Shown piece by piece: positions 25,301 to 40,300 of a stretch of DNA of 64,000 bases. Every line of letters begins with the position of its first letter. Position 1 is the first letter of the stretch. Made by a program: the position numbers and the translations under genes. Location: NCBI GenBank assembly GCA_014338405.1, contig JTDE01000693.1, positions 89,322 to 153,321 of the forward strand, written 5' to 3'. A model generated the notes under the pieces. The model was not told the DNA's origin. It did not search any database and worked only from the letters and a program-made list of their open reading frames with translations. Origin of the DNA: Paragonimus skrjabini miyazakii (Eukaryota; Platyhelminthes; Trematoda; Plagiorchiida; Troglotrematidae).

Positions 25301-28300
25301 GGTCTGCCTTAGACCAACGTGATAGTCCGTATCGGCAAGATGTGCAACTGCTGAGCTGCTAATGGATTTGGTCGAGCCAGTTCCGAGCTAAGCAGGATGG
25401 TGCTGTCCGATTCTTTTGGACAAACGCCTAGTCGTCCGACCTACATATTTTGCTGTACAACAACAGGAGACAGAATACACAAGCATAGATTAGTTGAGAA
25501 CAGACAGTTTGTCCTTCAAGCCCAAAGTAATCAACGGAGAAATGGTCAACCAGTTCTGTGTTGTTAGTTACCGCGGAATCAACTGCTATTCGATTAAGTA
25601 ATCTGGTTATTTGTTTCCAAAAAGGTTTGTACAAACCCTACGGGTGCCATGATCAAATCGACAACTTCATTCGCAACTTCTGTGATCTTATTGCGAGTGG
25701 ATCTTGAAACCACTCATAAATCATCGTTTGAATAAGTTAATCCTTTTGTTTGGAATTTTGTATTTCACTATACGGACTAGTGAAAGTCATCTTGATATTG
25801 ATTTAATTTTATTGAACTAATACAACTGTCAGGCTTACTAAAAGCCAAATTAGCCATACAGCAAGTTGAGTAGGTAGGCAAATGAGGGAAATATATCTTT
25901 TTTTTAATGTTACAGGTAATTAAAATTTGATAGTTCGCTGAATGGTGTAGAAGGGAAAGAAAAGGTTCGAAGTGCCTCATGAATTATACATAACCAATAG
26001 GGAATAAGGGCCAGGCGCTTGTCATTTCCAATTTGTCCCACCCAAGTGTGAGTTAGGGTCCTGAGAAGTACATCTTACCGTTCAACGTTGCAAATAAATA
26101 TGTACAACTTCCGATCTTGTTCTCCAGCCCCTCTGATCCTTTATTCCCTGTGTACCACTTTCCACCATCTATTTATTTTATACTTCGAAGTTAATTCGGT
26201 ATTGTAATTGAATTTCATTAGCTTTTCGACGAGATGATCTTTGGCTCATCAAACATTATTAAACCAAAAATGGCATTTCTAATTTATACTATTCAAAATC
26301 CGGTAGAAACCGCGAAGAGGAACCTCTTGCTGGATAATGACTTCAACCCCGAAGAATTTTCTTCTATAATAAAAATCTGGACTGACTCAAATTGGCTACA
26401 GTTGGTCAACAAGGTATGTACATTCCTTTATGTTCTCACGGTTACCACCGAGCAATATTTGACGTTCTGGCATGTTGATGAATGAACACTTATTTTATTT
26501 ATTCGGAAGATTAAAGCATATCATAGTGAAACATCGACATCGCCAGTGTGTTAAAAAAATATCTGTCAGCCTGTCACAGATTCTGGTAGTGACATCGGCA
26601 CAATGGAACGCATGAGTTTTTGCCAGGGAGAAGACCATCTTGTGAGCAGAAATGGCGCCACTATCCAGTGCAGTCCCAGAACGTTATTTATGTTTGTAAA
26701 TCACTAAATCGAAGAACAATTCACACACAACTCCAAAGCCACAGCCGTCATGATTTAAGTCGACTACATTAGGGATCGATTTTTTGGGAACATAAACCAT
26801 AAAGTCTTAACGAAAACAATTAAGCTGAGCACATGTTCCAAAAACAGTTTTCAATAAGCGAACCCAACATCACAATTTTGGCTATCAGTCACGTGATAAC
26901 TTAAAGAAAGTGACATGCAGGAAATAGATATGTAATAATTACAAAACAACTGACTGTGTAATACAAATAAGAAGTTATTTAGCCGGTATTTGGGTTCATT
27001 CAGCTCACGGCTGTTAAAAAAGATCCTGCTTTCAACTTGTATATCAATTGGCAATTGTTGTTGTAAAATGAAATGAGTTACCTACGAACAGATAAGTATT
27101 AATATTCAAACCAGGAAAGTACACTAGGATCGACCCTGAGTCATTAACACTTAAGTATAACACATCCTGTACATTGAGTCAAAGGTGCAAGAGATAGGAC
27201 TCACTTTCATCAGAGTGACATGCGGGTCAAACTTTGAGTGAACGTTCGTGACGAAGCCAGCAGCGTCCACACTCTCAGTCACGTGATCGACCAACTTGCC
27301 GAGCAAATAGTTTGATTCAGCTGCAACAAAAAGTATCCGTCCTTCATACGACCCTAATCCACATAGCCTGATTGGATCTGAGGGTATCAGAAATGGAGCA
27401 GTCTGAATCGCATGACGGATCAGGCTGAAACAATTTCTGGCCTGAATAGAAGAATGTGAAAAAAGGACATATGGGTCAGCTACACGTGTGAAGTCAAGTA
27501 TACAAATCACATCCAAAGTAACATCATTAAATGCACCGAATAAGAATGAATGATATGACGTATGATAGGATATAACACGGTACTTGGCACTTTACCCGAT
27601 ATTTGGTTGTGACGACATAAAGGAAACCAACGATCTCAATAAATTCATAACAATCCGTACAAGTGCCAATTAAATTTAACAAGTATATGAGTAAATACAC
27701 TAAGTAGTTGTGCATAAAACCAAATGACTGCGGACATATGGATGAGCCACAAACCTCTGCGTAGTTGTATCAGAAGATAAACCGGTTGACGTGTCGTAAT
27801 GAAGACAGGTGTAGTACTGCCTCGACAGCGAGCACCTTTGGGATAATGCCATTCGATAATTCTAGGTGGATAGGGAGTGAATTTTATGAAGGGACCACCA
27901 CGTTAACCCATAATCCAACCATGTACGATTATTTCTAGTTTGAAATATCAAGATTAGTACAGGTAGGGTACATTAAGGCATTTTATTATCAGTCTACCTG
28001 GATCTTTTAATGAGGTCGTCAGGCTTTTGTTGGTTCACGGCTTCTCTCTTAAATTCGAGATCATTCGTACCCCAGATATGTAACCTTAGTGATTTAATCA
28101 ATAATCCTTTTTTGAAGCCGCTAATGTTAACTTACCTGTTTATTGAACTGTCTTTATTTATTTGTCCTTTCTCTTTCTAACTGATTTCATTTCTCTGATC
28201 TGTTTTTCTATCTTTCAGGCATATTGTGTGAGTATATTTGTTGTTACAAATAAACCTGCGGACTAAGTCACAAGATGTTGGGTACTTGTGATTTTTGTAC

Positions 28301-31300
28301 CAAACAACACAAGGACCATCCGTATATAATTTACCAGTGAAGCAAACCCTCACATAGTTCGTTTTGCTTTTGATGAATTGAAGCTCTGTTGTTTGAACTA
28401 CGACTTACTACTGAAAGTATCCGATTCACCCAGAAACAGAACTAACAAGCCACTGGAAATAGAGGACGCTCGGAGAAAAGGGAGTGCATTTAGGAATTTA
28501 GGCTGTTCTCACTGGCATGGGCAACCACAGAGTAGCTCGAATGGTATTGCAGAATTTGGTAGTACACGTACAACTAGACGGCTTCCTCAAAGTTATCGTA
28601 ATTGACCTATGAGAATATCACAAACACATTTAGGGAACAACTAGTTTAAGTTACTAGATTATGATGAAAATGCGCTGAGTTGGATAAGCCAGCACACAAA
28701 ATAGAGGCCTGAAATCCGTATCGTTAACAGTAAGATAACTTGATATCGGTTGAAAACCGATTTTGTACAACAAAGTCATAGCTATTCTGATTAAGTTCAT
28801 GTGGTATGTTGTTCGAAGACCAAGCGTTAGTTTAAATTTTATGCGTATCAACTACAGCACATTGTGTAACCACCGGTCGATTATGCTTTGCAGGTTAACT
28901 TCATAAATAGTACGTCATCAGCAAGTTTACAAAGTATCACTTACTGAGACACATAAAACCATTCCTACCAAAAAATCGCACTGTCACTCTGTAGATTTTT
29001 CCGACAGAATTCATCCATATAATACTGCTATTCGGTTGAAGTTGTGCACTTGTATCCAAAAAAAACTATTTTTTGTAGTGCACATCACCTAGCTGGGTAG
29101 CTCTATTTTATGTGAACTTTGATCTTACAGTCAACTATATCGATTACATGAAATCTATGTGATTTTTCAAACTCCATTTTAAGTGGTATCACCTGATATT
29201 AACAATGTTAGCATGGTATGCTTGTAAACAACTGTCGGTATCTGGACTAGTAGTTCTTTTTACAAACCAAACATCATTGTATTTTTTTCAGTGCAAATAA
29301 GGGCATGTCACTTCACTTTCAGCAGAAAGTTTATTTTGGTTTAAAGACGAAAAACGTACCGAAACATGAACTCCTAGTCCATGCGTGTTTTAACATTTGT
29401 TTCGAACAAGTAAGGAAAACAGAGATAATACAACATCACTTGACTATAATGTGATGTAGTCCGCCAGATGTGGTTACCATCTTACCATTTTTGGACAAAT
29501 TAAGCTGAGATGTGTGTGGTTAGTTCAGTTAATTGTGGACACTAAAAACCACAAACTTGAAATATCAATATGCGACTTAAAGACTAAACTATACAACTGA
29601 ACAGTTTAACGCTCACCTAAAACTGTATGCATTAAAGTTTCTCTAATGAGAAACATGATTGAAAACTAGTAGACCCAACTTAACATAAACCTGTTAAGAA
29701 GAGACTGGGTGACGTGTAATACAGGAACAAAAGTAACAAAATCACCATTGGCCACTTTCAGAATATTCTTCAATATTCAGAGAATTTTCAACAAAATAAC
29801 AGCAAAAACTATTTTGTTATGTGTCATCACTGTCTGACTTACAAGACAGCGGCCAAATTAGATTGATTTGTGAATATAAGATCTTGAAAACAAATGAAAA
29901 CCAGTCACGAAATGCACCATGCACACCTAGCCAACATAATACACGCGAACTCCAACATTTAAAACTATACGATCTCAGTAAATACTCATGGAGCACCACA
30001 GTCTGTCAGATAAGAAAATAAATTTGTAAATTCTAAAAACTGAAAATATTCAACAGCCAATTCCACTCTATTTGATTACAGCAATCACGTGTGTGCAACA
30101 TGATAATTAGGCGAATACACACCGAAGAGGAAAGTACAACCGAGCCTTATTCTAAGACGGCAAACCCCGTGAATATCAAAAACCAACGGCAATCTATTAC
30201 ATATTCACTAGCCTATTCGACATTGAAATAACTTTGCAAAAAGCCGGTTAAATTACTAATACTTTTGAACGTATGTCCATTGGCAGTTTGAGGAACAAAA
30301 CACGACAATCAGAAAGACGATGGCGATCGAGAAGAGGCAAAAGTTCGCAGAGATACCATTGAAATCATATGCGGCCCGGTTTCCGATCCGCAGAGCAGTT
30401 CCATGCGCACAACCTCGGTACACACACAGCCCGTCCGTTTAAGGTGTGTTTCACGTCACCACCTCAAATAGGCAAAAGCTAGCCAGACTTTAACCCTGGA
30501 GGAAGAGATCTTTTCCTCAATACCACCAATAATTGTGATAAGGCTCTCAAGGTTACGGGATCTCCTACAAAATCCACATCGTCATAAACCACTGTGAGCG
30601 AAAACAGTCCCTAGCCAGTCCTTTCTATTTATGCAACGTAAAACGCCTATCTCATCGTGATGCTCTAACCACTAAGCGGTTTACCGCTTCCGGGACTGCC
30701 ATTGTGTCGTCATCACACCATGCGACACCAAAGGCACTGTCAAAGCCAACAATTCTGCGTTCTACGATGCGTTCCACGCTGTTACTGTTAAAACATCGTT
30801 GAAGGTATCGTTAAGAGAAAAGTCGAATAACAAAAAGAGATAGAGCACTCGTGCTAGAAAAAATATTTATGGCTATAGCACGCCATATGCCGTAACTTAA
30901 CCAGGGGTCTAGTTAATTCGGTTCCCCAGAATGGACACATAATTCACAGGTACCCCACTCTTCAATAAACATTCTCAGAGGAAAGCAATACAGACATAAT
31001 ATAAGACCGTCTTTATGTGCAACTGCTGTAGTTCACTAGTATACCTAGTGATGCTGAGGTATGTGACGGAGTGTGAGACATACAGTAATGCGTCTTCCAA
31101 ACTTTGTGCTTTAATTTTCCGGATGACCCGCGAGGCACAGTTGACTCCAACACCTTAGGCGCAAACGGAACTAACTTAATCTCTTCTATACGACTTCTTT
31201 AAAATTGACAGTGACTACCGATTTCTCAAAACGGGAAACCTTCTAAGCACACGAAACCATTGCGATAAGAATGGATAATGGTGAAACATACATATTTTCA

Positions 31301-34300
31301 CCACCTTAAAATAGGTGTGAATAACGATATGTCTGAACCATTTGCTTATAGCGTTAAGGAAGTTCTTTTTGATTTCCTTCTTGTGGATCTATAATACACA
31401 GTACAAGCTGAGTCACTAGAAGAAATTGAAAAAGTAGAGGGACGGTTTAGTTGTCACCGAGAATGCTTCATACAACTTTTTTGGTGTCTTTGTGGAGTAT
31501 CAAATGTTAAACAGTCTGTTTATTTTGATAACGCTTGGCACTTTGACACTTGTTTAAGACAAGTCATCTCTGGAGAACTCCAGAGGGAGTCAGCTAACTC
31601 TGCTCCCTCGGTTTTGCGATCCCGAATAAGCATTTGGTGCATTGCGCTTTAGACAGCAGCGCACTTCGTAACTCCTAGTGTCGAATGATAAGTGCTGATG
31701 TACGTCAAGTGTATAGATAGAACGTGCGGAACTCCAACCATTCATAGTAAGACCAGCTGATTTACAAAGCTTGCAACTAGCTAAAAGAACAGCATACGTG
31801 ATGAAGTGGAGGTGAGTCTTTGTTAGTTACTATATGTAAATCAAATGGCTTCTTTGTTTGGTCGTCTAAGCCTGCTCTATAAGGCTCTCAAGAAATGTAG
31901 AGACACTCCAATACAAATCAAAACGTGGTAACGACTGAAACATATCGACAAATATGAGCAAGAAGCATACACCCAACTTCGTTATCCATAGGCATTTGTG
32001 ATGTGGTCAGTTAGAATAATTGCTAGTAACAGTTGCCAAGTAGCATAAGTTCAAAAAGACCAATTGAGCAAAATCTATTAAGGATTTTCACTTTTAACCC
32101 CTTTAACCCGAAGTCACTTCAAGCAGACCAAATGTCACACTACATCAGAAACAAAGTTTTATTCCGATGAAACGCCTACGACGTAGTTTGTGTCAAGGTA
32201 TTAGTAGTGCAGACAGACATTTTTACTACACATGATTTGCAACTTGCAAAACATCTTATCAGTCACCCCCAGTTAGTTCATTCAATTCAATGAGTTCACT
32301 TAAAACTGGTTAAAATAATTACTTGATCGTCACTGAAGTCATTGCAATCCGTCCGAGTTCTTCTTCCTTGTAAGTGCAACAGCAATTTGTGGAAATTTCT
32401 AACCTGATGGGACCATCATTTATCATCCAAAAGGAATGTGTTTGGGTTGCCACGTCGATGCTGACTCACAAGACGTATCTGGTGTTTATAAGACCGAACC
32501 AAATCAAAACAAGTGTCCACTATTATGCTGGCAATAGTTAGATACAACTGATTGTGAAACCCAGTTTGAAACCCTTCTGGAACCAAGGTGTATGATCGAT
32601 TTCAGTCTATATGAAAATAAAGTACACTAGTAAGGAGGCCTTTACCCTGAACCACCTACAATCTTCCTCGGGGTCACCATTTTTAACCAGGAAGTTTCAT
32701 TCACTGAATCGTTCATCTCCTGAGTTTTGCACACAAAATGAATTATGAACTTAAAATAAGTTTTCCATCGAGGCAAAACTTCGCAAAATAAATCTTAGTG
32801 TTGCACCGACCGGAAGGAATGTGAAGTTACTACAAAGTAAAAATGACATACGGACTTCTTGAACAGACCGCGTTTCGGTTCATAACAGTCTGAAACTTTC
32901 TACTTTCTTAAGCGATCACTTTTTGCGTTGCACAACTTTGCTTCCACATTACACGCTAAAGGATATCACAGTGGTACTGCGAATATCTGAATGTATTCTC
33001 GAATAAATTCCCATTGAGCAACTGAATATCTAGAAAGCTGCTCGAGACTTCATCAACGCTTGTGATAGACAATTTAAACTGAAAAAAGAGTACCACCATT
33101 TTACTATCCCAGTTTTCAATCTGATCGTTTTAAACTGTTCAGTCTAATTTTGCAATAACCCTCTGTCAAATGGCCAGTTTAGTGGGTGACGTAAAATCCT
33201 TGTTCCCCTAAATCCTGTGGATACATTTGCCAGTTGTTTTTAAAAGAATTCCAGTACTGACCAACACAACCAACACAACATAAACTTCTTAGTGTTCAAA
33301 TCAGAAAAGTTGGTTAAGTGCGGTGCTAAATAAGCGAACGGGTAACCTTTCGTTTACTCTGATCCACAGTAGTAGTACTACTGCGTTATCAGCCATTGTG
33401 ATAGTGGATAATAGTCAATCTATTCGACCGTCCGTAAACAACCAGTAGTGAGGTTGTGAAACTCGATGGTCTGATTCTTGCAGAATACCTGAAGTAAAAG
33501 ATGGTGTTACAGGTGACATAAACGAGCACTCGGTTTTAGGTTGAAATATGGGCAGATTAATCTGACAGAAGATCTGTTCACGCAAACTTTGTAAAAGTTG
33601 TACACCACAATTACGTTGATCGAATTACTAATGAGTAGTATATTTTGCCTGTGCGTCATCAATAAAGTAATAAACGATTTTCTGGTTAACAGTAATAGTA
33701 ACAGAAGTACCGTCCGATTCAATCATTACTTAATGAACACAAGAGACTGGGAAGATTTTGTGACTTCCAGTATTCCGAAATTAGAAAATTATTCCATGAT
33801 CATTTCATCTGAGCAGAATTTGTACCATTGTCATTATAATTTTCAAGGTTGCGATAAACGTTACCAAAAGATTACTCAGAATGTACCTTTTAAGCCTATC
33901 ACTTTTGGTTTGGCCAGATTGCAGAATCAATTTTTTCATCCCAAGTAGTTTTTTGCAGAGACCAACAACGCAATCCTAATTTACGGTTACCCTGGAAGAC
34001 CTCTTAAACATTTTCTGCACGTTTATTTCAGCTGACATAAGAAATTTTTACTACTGGCCATTCTGAGCGGAGGTATTATCAGGTGATCGCATATGTGCAC
34101 GCAGATCTCATCACTAAAGCTCAGTCGGGAAACGTTCTAGACTGGTCGTCGTCAACACCCAGGTAGAATTTACAGATAAAGTCAACGCGGAGGCGTTTTT
34201 AATGTCGGACAGAATATGTATGATTCTTTGAGTAAACTTGTTACTGAAACCGAGATGCTTCGAGGTCGGGGCCTTCAAATCTGATAGCTTACAGTGTACG

Positions 34301-37300
34301 GTAATTTTGAGATGACTCGCCGTTAGGGCCTCACGGACTGCTCTGCTCTTCAGTGGTTGTTTTGGTGTGACATCGCGGAAGTGCCTATGACATCGACGAC
34401 TTCAGCTATAAGTGTTAGGGTTATATTCGTTTACGTGCGTAATCAACTTTAAGCCCTACAGGCTATAACAGTGGTAGAGAGAACTCGTGACTCAGTAGAA
34501 GTACATACTGTATTGCCCCATTTACAATCGGCAACGTCACCCTTATGTGCGTGGACGAATTAGCCGTTGGTCGAAGAAGGCACGACCAATCAGAACGCAG
34601 CTTGAGTCCTAGCACGTGCGTGGGACACACAGGCGGCCTTGATCTGTATGCAGCAGCTTTTATCCACCGGGTAAAGTCATTCTAACGCATGTTTGATCGC
34701 TGTCATTTTTCAGTTTTTCTTTGCATACGGGAGCAAACACACCGTGATCACCGTAGTACAACTCAATCCGGATGCTGACCCAAATGATATTTTTCCGTTC
34801 AGGATTTGAACATAGTGAAGTAATTCCTCTGAGCTGTGAAGGGAATTGGCTCCAACTCAAATTGTTCCGTTTTCACACACATCACTACAGGAAAATAAGT
34901 TCCTGACTTTCTGCATAATTTGTTCGTGATGGATCCCGATTATGATGGAATGTACGTTCTTACACTAAGTCTGGTCATGTCATGGGGACAGTTTAGGCGA
35001 TTTTATGCACTCTGGATTTGTACGACTCGAAAGAGTTTAAAGAATATGCTTTCCGGGCTAGTGACAATGAGAAACTACCAACTAGCAAGTAGGAGATATC
35101 TGATGTACCTCTGTTAGTATGAGACTAAAGTACCCTTGCAAGCTACATGAAGCAATGCTAAGCTAATTGCATGTTAGAAGTATCAGCATGTCACATAATT
35201 CATGCAAGTATGGATAATACAATTGCCATTCAATCAAAGTTGATATCACACACTCGTATTTACAACGATTATCGATTCACGCAGTGAATCAGTTTATCAA
35301 CAGCACAGTGGTATCACAGCGAAACTCAAAGATAATCCAAGTATGCGTTCTTGTCATTAGTATCGATCGTAACATATTAGTGGTTCATACCACCACGTGA
35401 CGCAACGGCTAGCTCTTTTCAGTCACAGATTCGCAAAGTTGTACTACTGTCAATTAAAGTGGTGTTACAGTGTGTGTGCGTGCAGTCTTTCTCAAAGGAT
35501 GGAAGGTCCAGATCATTTAGGTGATAGGTAAACGAAAACTCTTGCTATGTGACTACTGTCGTCTTCTCCAGTTGGCCTTCAACAAGTGAGTTGATTATGA
35601 GAGGAACGTATCACTTTGTCACTGAGCAGTTGAGAAATCTCTAAGCTTGCAAACAATATCCGAGGTGAGGGGAAAACTGTCTGCACTGGCTGTGATTTTA
35701 TGATGACTGAATGCCAATAGGACGTCTACCACGCAGAACCTTGTTCGGTGTGGCTGTTTATGGTGGGAAAGTGATCGAGCGACGAAACACTCATCACTTT
35801 AGGTGAGCCTTGATCGCTGTCTTTTTTCAGCTTTTCTTGGCATACGTGAGGGAACGCACCATGATCAACGTCGTAGATCAAGGTCGTAGATGCTGCCTAC
35901 CAGATTACGGAGAGCATGACCACCAATATATCTGGCTATAAAACGGTCAGATGCGGCTTTGCATAACAGTCCAGTTCAAATAACCCACTGGTTCGAATAA
36001 AGGAGAATCAGCCCTCATAGAAGGACGGAAGACAGCTGGAAAGGAATTGGACCCCAATCGCACCACTGACAACCCATGCAAGCAGCAGTCAACAATCATA
36101 TCACCGAACTGGAGTAATAACCGCTTATTTTTGCCATTATGCTGGATGACTTTCTGTGAGATTAAGTTAGACGACGTCAGAATACAAACTTAGGTAGAAA
36201 AAGTCACTGTTATAGTCAGCAAGTATCAGTACGACACTTAGAATAGACAAACATTATTTGCTATATTTTGGAATGAGTACACTGCTTCTTTTCATTGCAT
36301 TTTTCCAACTACAAGTTGGATCGTTTCATGCGGTACTGCGGACTCAGAAAGATGTCAGGCCATCAAGGTCTTCTGTCTCTCTCTTGTTTTGCACGGCAAG
36401 AACACTTATACTAATTGTCACAGTTGGAAGTCTAGGATACTCGGTCGACGCTAGATGGTACAAATAATTTTTGGACCATACAAATCTTGCTTCATTCCAC
36501 TTTCTGATCAGCATTAATAATTTCGTTTTCACAAACCCCAAGACATTCTCTCATGACTTATACTGGAAGTCTCATAAGGTATGCCAAAAGAGAAAGACCA
36601 TCTGTGTTTTATTTAATGAAATATGAACGCATTTTTCATTTATCGAACTGTTAGCGAAAGACGATGTAATCATATGACAAACAAATGTAACAAACTTTTT
36701 GGCTGGAATATCAAATGTTATAGTAAACAACTAAATGCGTAAAAAATATTCAAGCATCACTCGTTTATACTTCAAATCACACCACACCTGTTACGTGAAA
36801 TTGCTGATGTCACCAGAAATTTAATGGTTAAGCCAGTCATTCCCATTTTGACGGAAAAGCACCCAATGGAGTAGAATCCTCACTGTCCAAGTCGCTGGTT
36901 GCCGTGCCACGATCGCGCTCGCGTTTATGAACCGGAATTCCGGTCCACACCTACGATTTCCGCTCATAGGTCATGTGCACTTCTGCCCCGTTTGTGTGTG
37001 TGTGTGACCGATGCATTCAGTCAGAGTTTTTCCGCCTGCCACGTTTCGTCCGTTGGTCCGATCTTGTTGAGCGATGGTTACTCCGATCACTCGTGTTGTC
37101 CGCGATCCACTCGCTTATGGACGTACCTCACCGACGAGTTGAGGTACTCCACCGACAGTTGGAATACTTGCACCCCTGGTTTAGTAATTCATTATATTAT
37201 GTAATAAAAATGCACGGTGGTATTGTGCCCCATGTGCTGCCTGTCGTAAAATGTTATTTGGATGCATTCCTGACCTAGAGTCCAAATTCATAATCCGCGA

Positions 37301-40300
37301 CAAGAAACATTTTTCGTCATTCCATGGATAATCGTTTATTTTATTGCTATGATATGTATATTGCCATGGGGTTAGGCGAATTTACATTCTGTACACGAGT
37401 TAAATTACAGGTAGATAAACATGTGACACTCAGACTAATAGTGTTCCAGTTACCAGTACAAACTACGACCTATAAGGTTCTGCTGGGTAGATAGCTCCAT
37501 CTCGTTTAAAGAGTTTAACTGACTGCATGATGAATACTGAGAACTTCTTTCAGCAAATGCTTTGATTTTGCTGTGACTAAAAGCTATTCAAAATAATCAA
37601 GTATATGTAACATACCTTCCAAAAGGATCGAGTTGTAGTCTCGTAGTTTCACTTAGAGAAGATGTACCCTGCTGTACTCTGCTGAATTTCTCTGTTGATT
37701 TGAAGAAAGCCGAAGCTCAAATGATTATAATGTGATAGAACTGTTTCAATCCGAAACAACTGAAACAACGGTGCAGACGATGTGTTGTACAGCGAACTTT
37801 GGATGGAACGTTTCTAGAGGGCAATGTTATCGACAGAGTGTCAATGATATATGTTATAGTTTCTATGTATCGTTTTGATTCATCTGGTTAAAAATTCGAT
37901 CTTGTCAGACTTCACTCGATCTCTTCACCGAAGTCAGTTCAGTTGAGTGGGTTTTGTCATATCACAAAAGTGCTCACTCCGTTCAATCTTAATGCAACTC
38001 CTTACTAAGTATTCCACTTACTCTCTGCAGAACAGTAATTTATTCAATGTCGGATTGGGTTAGTTACTTATCGCCAAGTGAGTCAGACTTTGACTCAGAG
38101 GCTCCGAGTGGGGTCCCCCAGGCAAATCCTGTATTCTGCTGCATTACAGATAAGGCTCTTGAGTCAGGGTCTCAATCTGAGGTTCCACATCTCAACTTAA
38201 GATATGTCCATAAAAGCAAGATTTTGTCCGTCGGTATATGAAATGTGCGTTCCATGCCGGATCGATGCAGCACCAGAAGGCTAGAACACCGCACCGTCTT
38301 GATCGCCATGAAACTCAGACGCAACGGCATCGATGTCCTAACTTTGAGTGAGACATAGCTTTTAGACCAAGGTTAGATCCGAGAATAAGATGTTGGATAC
38401 ATATTCTGCTAGATAAGATGCCCGCCGAAAGGTGCGCGGTGTCAGCGTTGCAGCACCTAACCGCATCATTCTTTTGATGACAGGCGAACCGTATGACATC
38501 AGCCTTCGAATCGTGTCCATGCGCCTACGGCTCGGTTGAGGTAATTCTGCTACATTTCTCGGCGTTTGGGGTTCAACTATATAGCTTATAGATGATCCAA
38601 AGGACTAGTTTCATGGTCAGCTCTTTGCCACAATCCACTTGACATGGGGGGGTGGGTGGCCGACTGCATGTTCTGAATGACTTTAAAGTAGGAGTTTGGA
38701 CGATTCCACGGTCTGACAAAGTGTCTTCGGACGTCACGGTAATGGTGCAGTCAGTGAGAACGGTGATCGTCTATTCCACCTGTGTACTACTCATAAGTTG
38801 GCTACCACAACCACCCGATTCCAGCTGGATGTGACCAGTATCGAAAAGTGAAGTCGTCTACAAAGCGACCATCACTGTTTGACCGATTACGTAATCGTGC
38901 GACAGTGCTAAATTAAAAAAACAATTATCTTGCAAGTGATACGTTGGCTGAATTCAACACAGATCGTGGACTAGTCGGGACCAAATTGTTTATTCGTGTT
39001 TGCAAACCTGTCTATTTTAGGTCATCCGGACAGGGACAGAAACTGAATATAACTCAAAGACGAGGGCAGTATTTCGGCGTGCATTTGCTGTTCGTCTGAA
39101 GTACGTCCTTGTATCCACTACCCCGACGGTATTCGGCAACACCTCGAAGAACAAATCAAAGTAGCAGCCATCGAAATGGTCGGTATTCAGCCCCAGAAAC
39201 GCCCGGGGTCTTCCGATACCGATGCAGTTATCTCCAGCTTCTTGAGGGAGATGATCGAGAGGATTGCTATTCCGTGGATTCAGCCGAAAGAGCCACATTC
39301 CGAACCGTTCGTCGTCAACTCGCCTAACATCCCCGAGATATCAAGGACGACTTGTGGAAAAGCAAGCCTAGCTGATGCAGGACTACGTTGACCGCCAACA
39401 TAGAAAAGAGCTTCACGATTCGCTTAAAGCACATTTTTGGCCCATCCTTCGAGTCTACTAAAGCATTGAATAACGTGGACTCTGGCTTTCCGTGCAATCA
39501 ACAGGAGAACATCACGAAAGCATTTTGATAGTCCAATAAACCAACTGGCTACCACAGAGTGAGTGAACGTGAATAACTAGCCGCAGTAACAGATCTTGAA
39601 GTACCTTGAACGCAGTTAGCCGCTGTATGCCCTCTTCGTGGAGTTCACTAAGGCGTTTGATTTCAAGAGCCATCACACGTGGATATGAAGGCCAAGGTGC
39701 AATCGTGTTGATTGACCTTTGATGTTTTTGTCACTGTCACCGGTGTGAAGCAGGGCTATACCCTAGACCCGACCCTACTTATTTTGTATTTGATCACAGT
39801 GTTAACAGTTGTCCTCCTGAACTCTAATGACAGTGTGGAAGATGAATATTACTCGGATGGCCGCTTACTAAACAGTTGACGTTTCGGCGCTCCAAATTTA
39901 ACACTCAATTCGACAACCTGTATGTGGTTGTGAAAAAATGATGGTATCCTGTTTGCACACAGCGAGGTTGAACTTCAGCGACTGGAAACAGATTCGCAAC
40001 CACAACACCTAAATTCGGCACGGGTTATACCATAGGTAAGGTGTCTTATTTCTCTCAGCTTTCTCCCACAGAAGGTGGTGCGTCTACTCCTGGAATTAGT
40101 ATCAATGGCGACATTGTGGATAGCTGCACAGACTTCTGGCACTTAAGTATCAATTTGTCGTGAGATCTGTTCGTTGATCGCAAGTTGTGATCTCGTATGG
40201 CGAAGGTAATTGCTGTATATAAATGCACTAATAGATGTGTCTAGGCGAACCGCAGCCTGAAACTGAAAACAAGGTTGGTTGTCTATTGATAAATGGATTG

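Larger units (their letters stand above)
16303..27204 (-). other. Intron 2 of the 2H phosphoesterase gene (10.9 kb)
   Basis: It is bounded by GTGAGT (27204-27199) and TTTTGCAG (ending at 16303). From 16303 to about 24200 I see no recognisable element; GC-richer patches occur at 20570-20650 and 21400-21720. The 3' part on the map (24.2-26.4 kb) holds a SINE remnant, a long inverted repeat and two plus-strand exon-like segments, listed separately. Confidence 0.75.

Noticed and set aside
36990..37012. (GT)n microsatellite
   Set aside because: Too short and ordinary to be informative; part of the Penelope tail copy.
37030..37080. Hammerhead-like GGACGAAACG on the minus strand within the Penelope tail (such elements can carry hammerhead ribozymes)
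   Set aside because: No CTGATGA core at the required distance, and the other two tail copies have GGGTGAGAC or GGGCGAGGC at the same place, so the match is a chance substitution.
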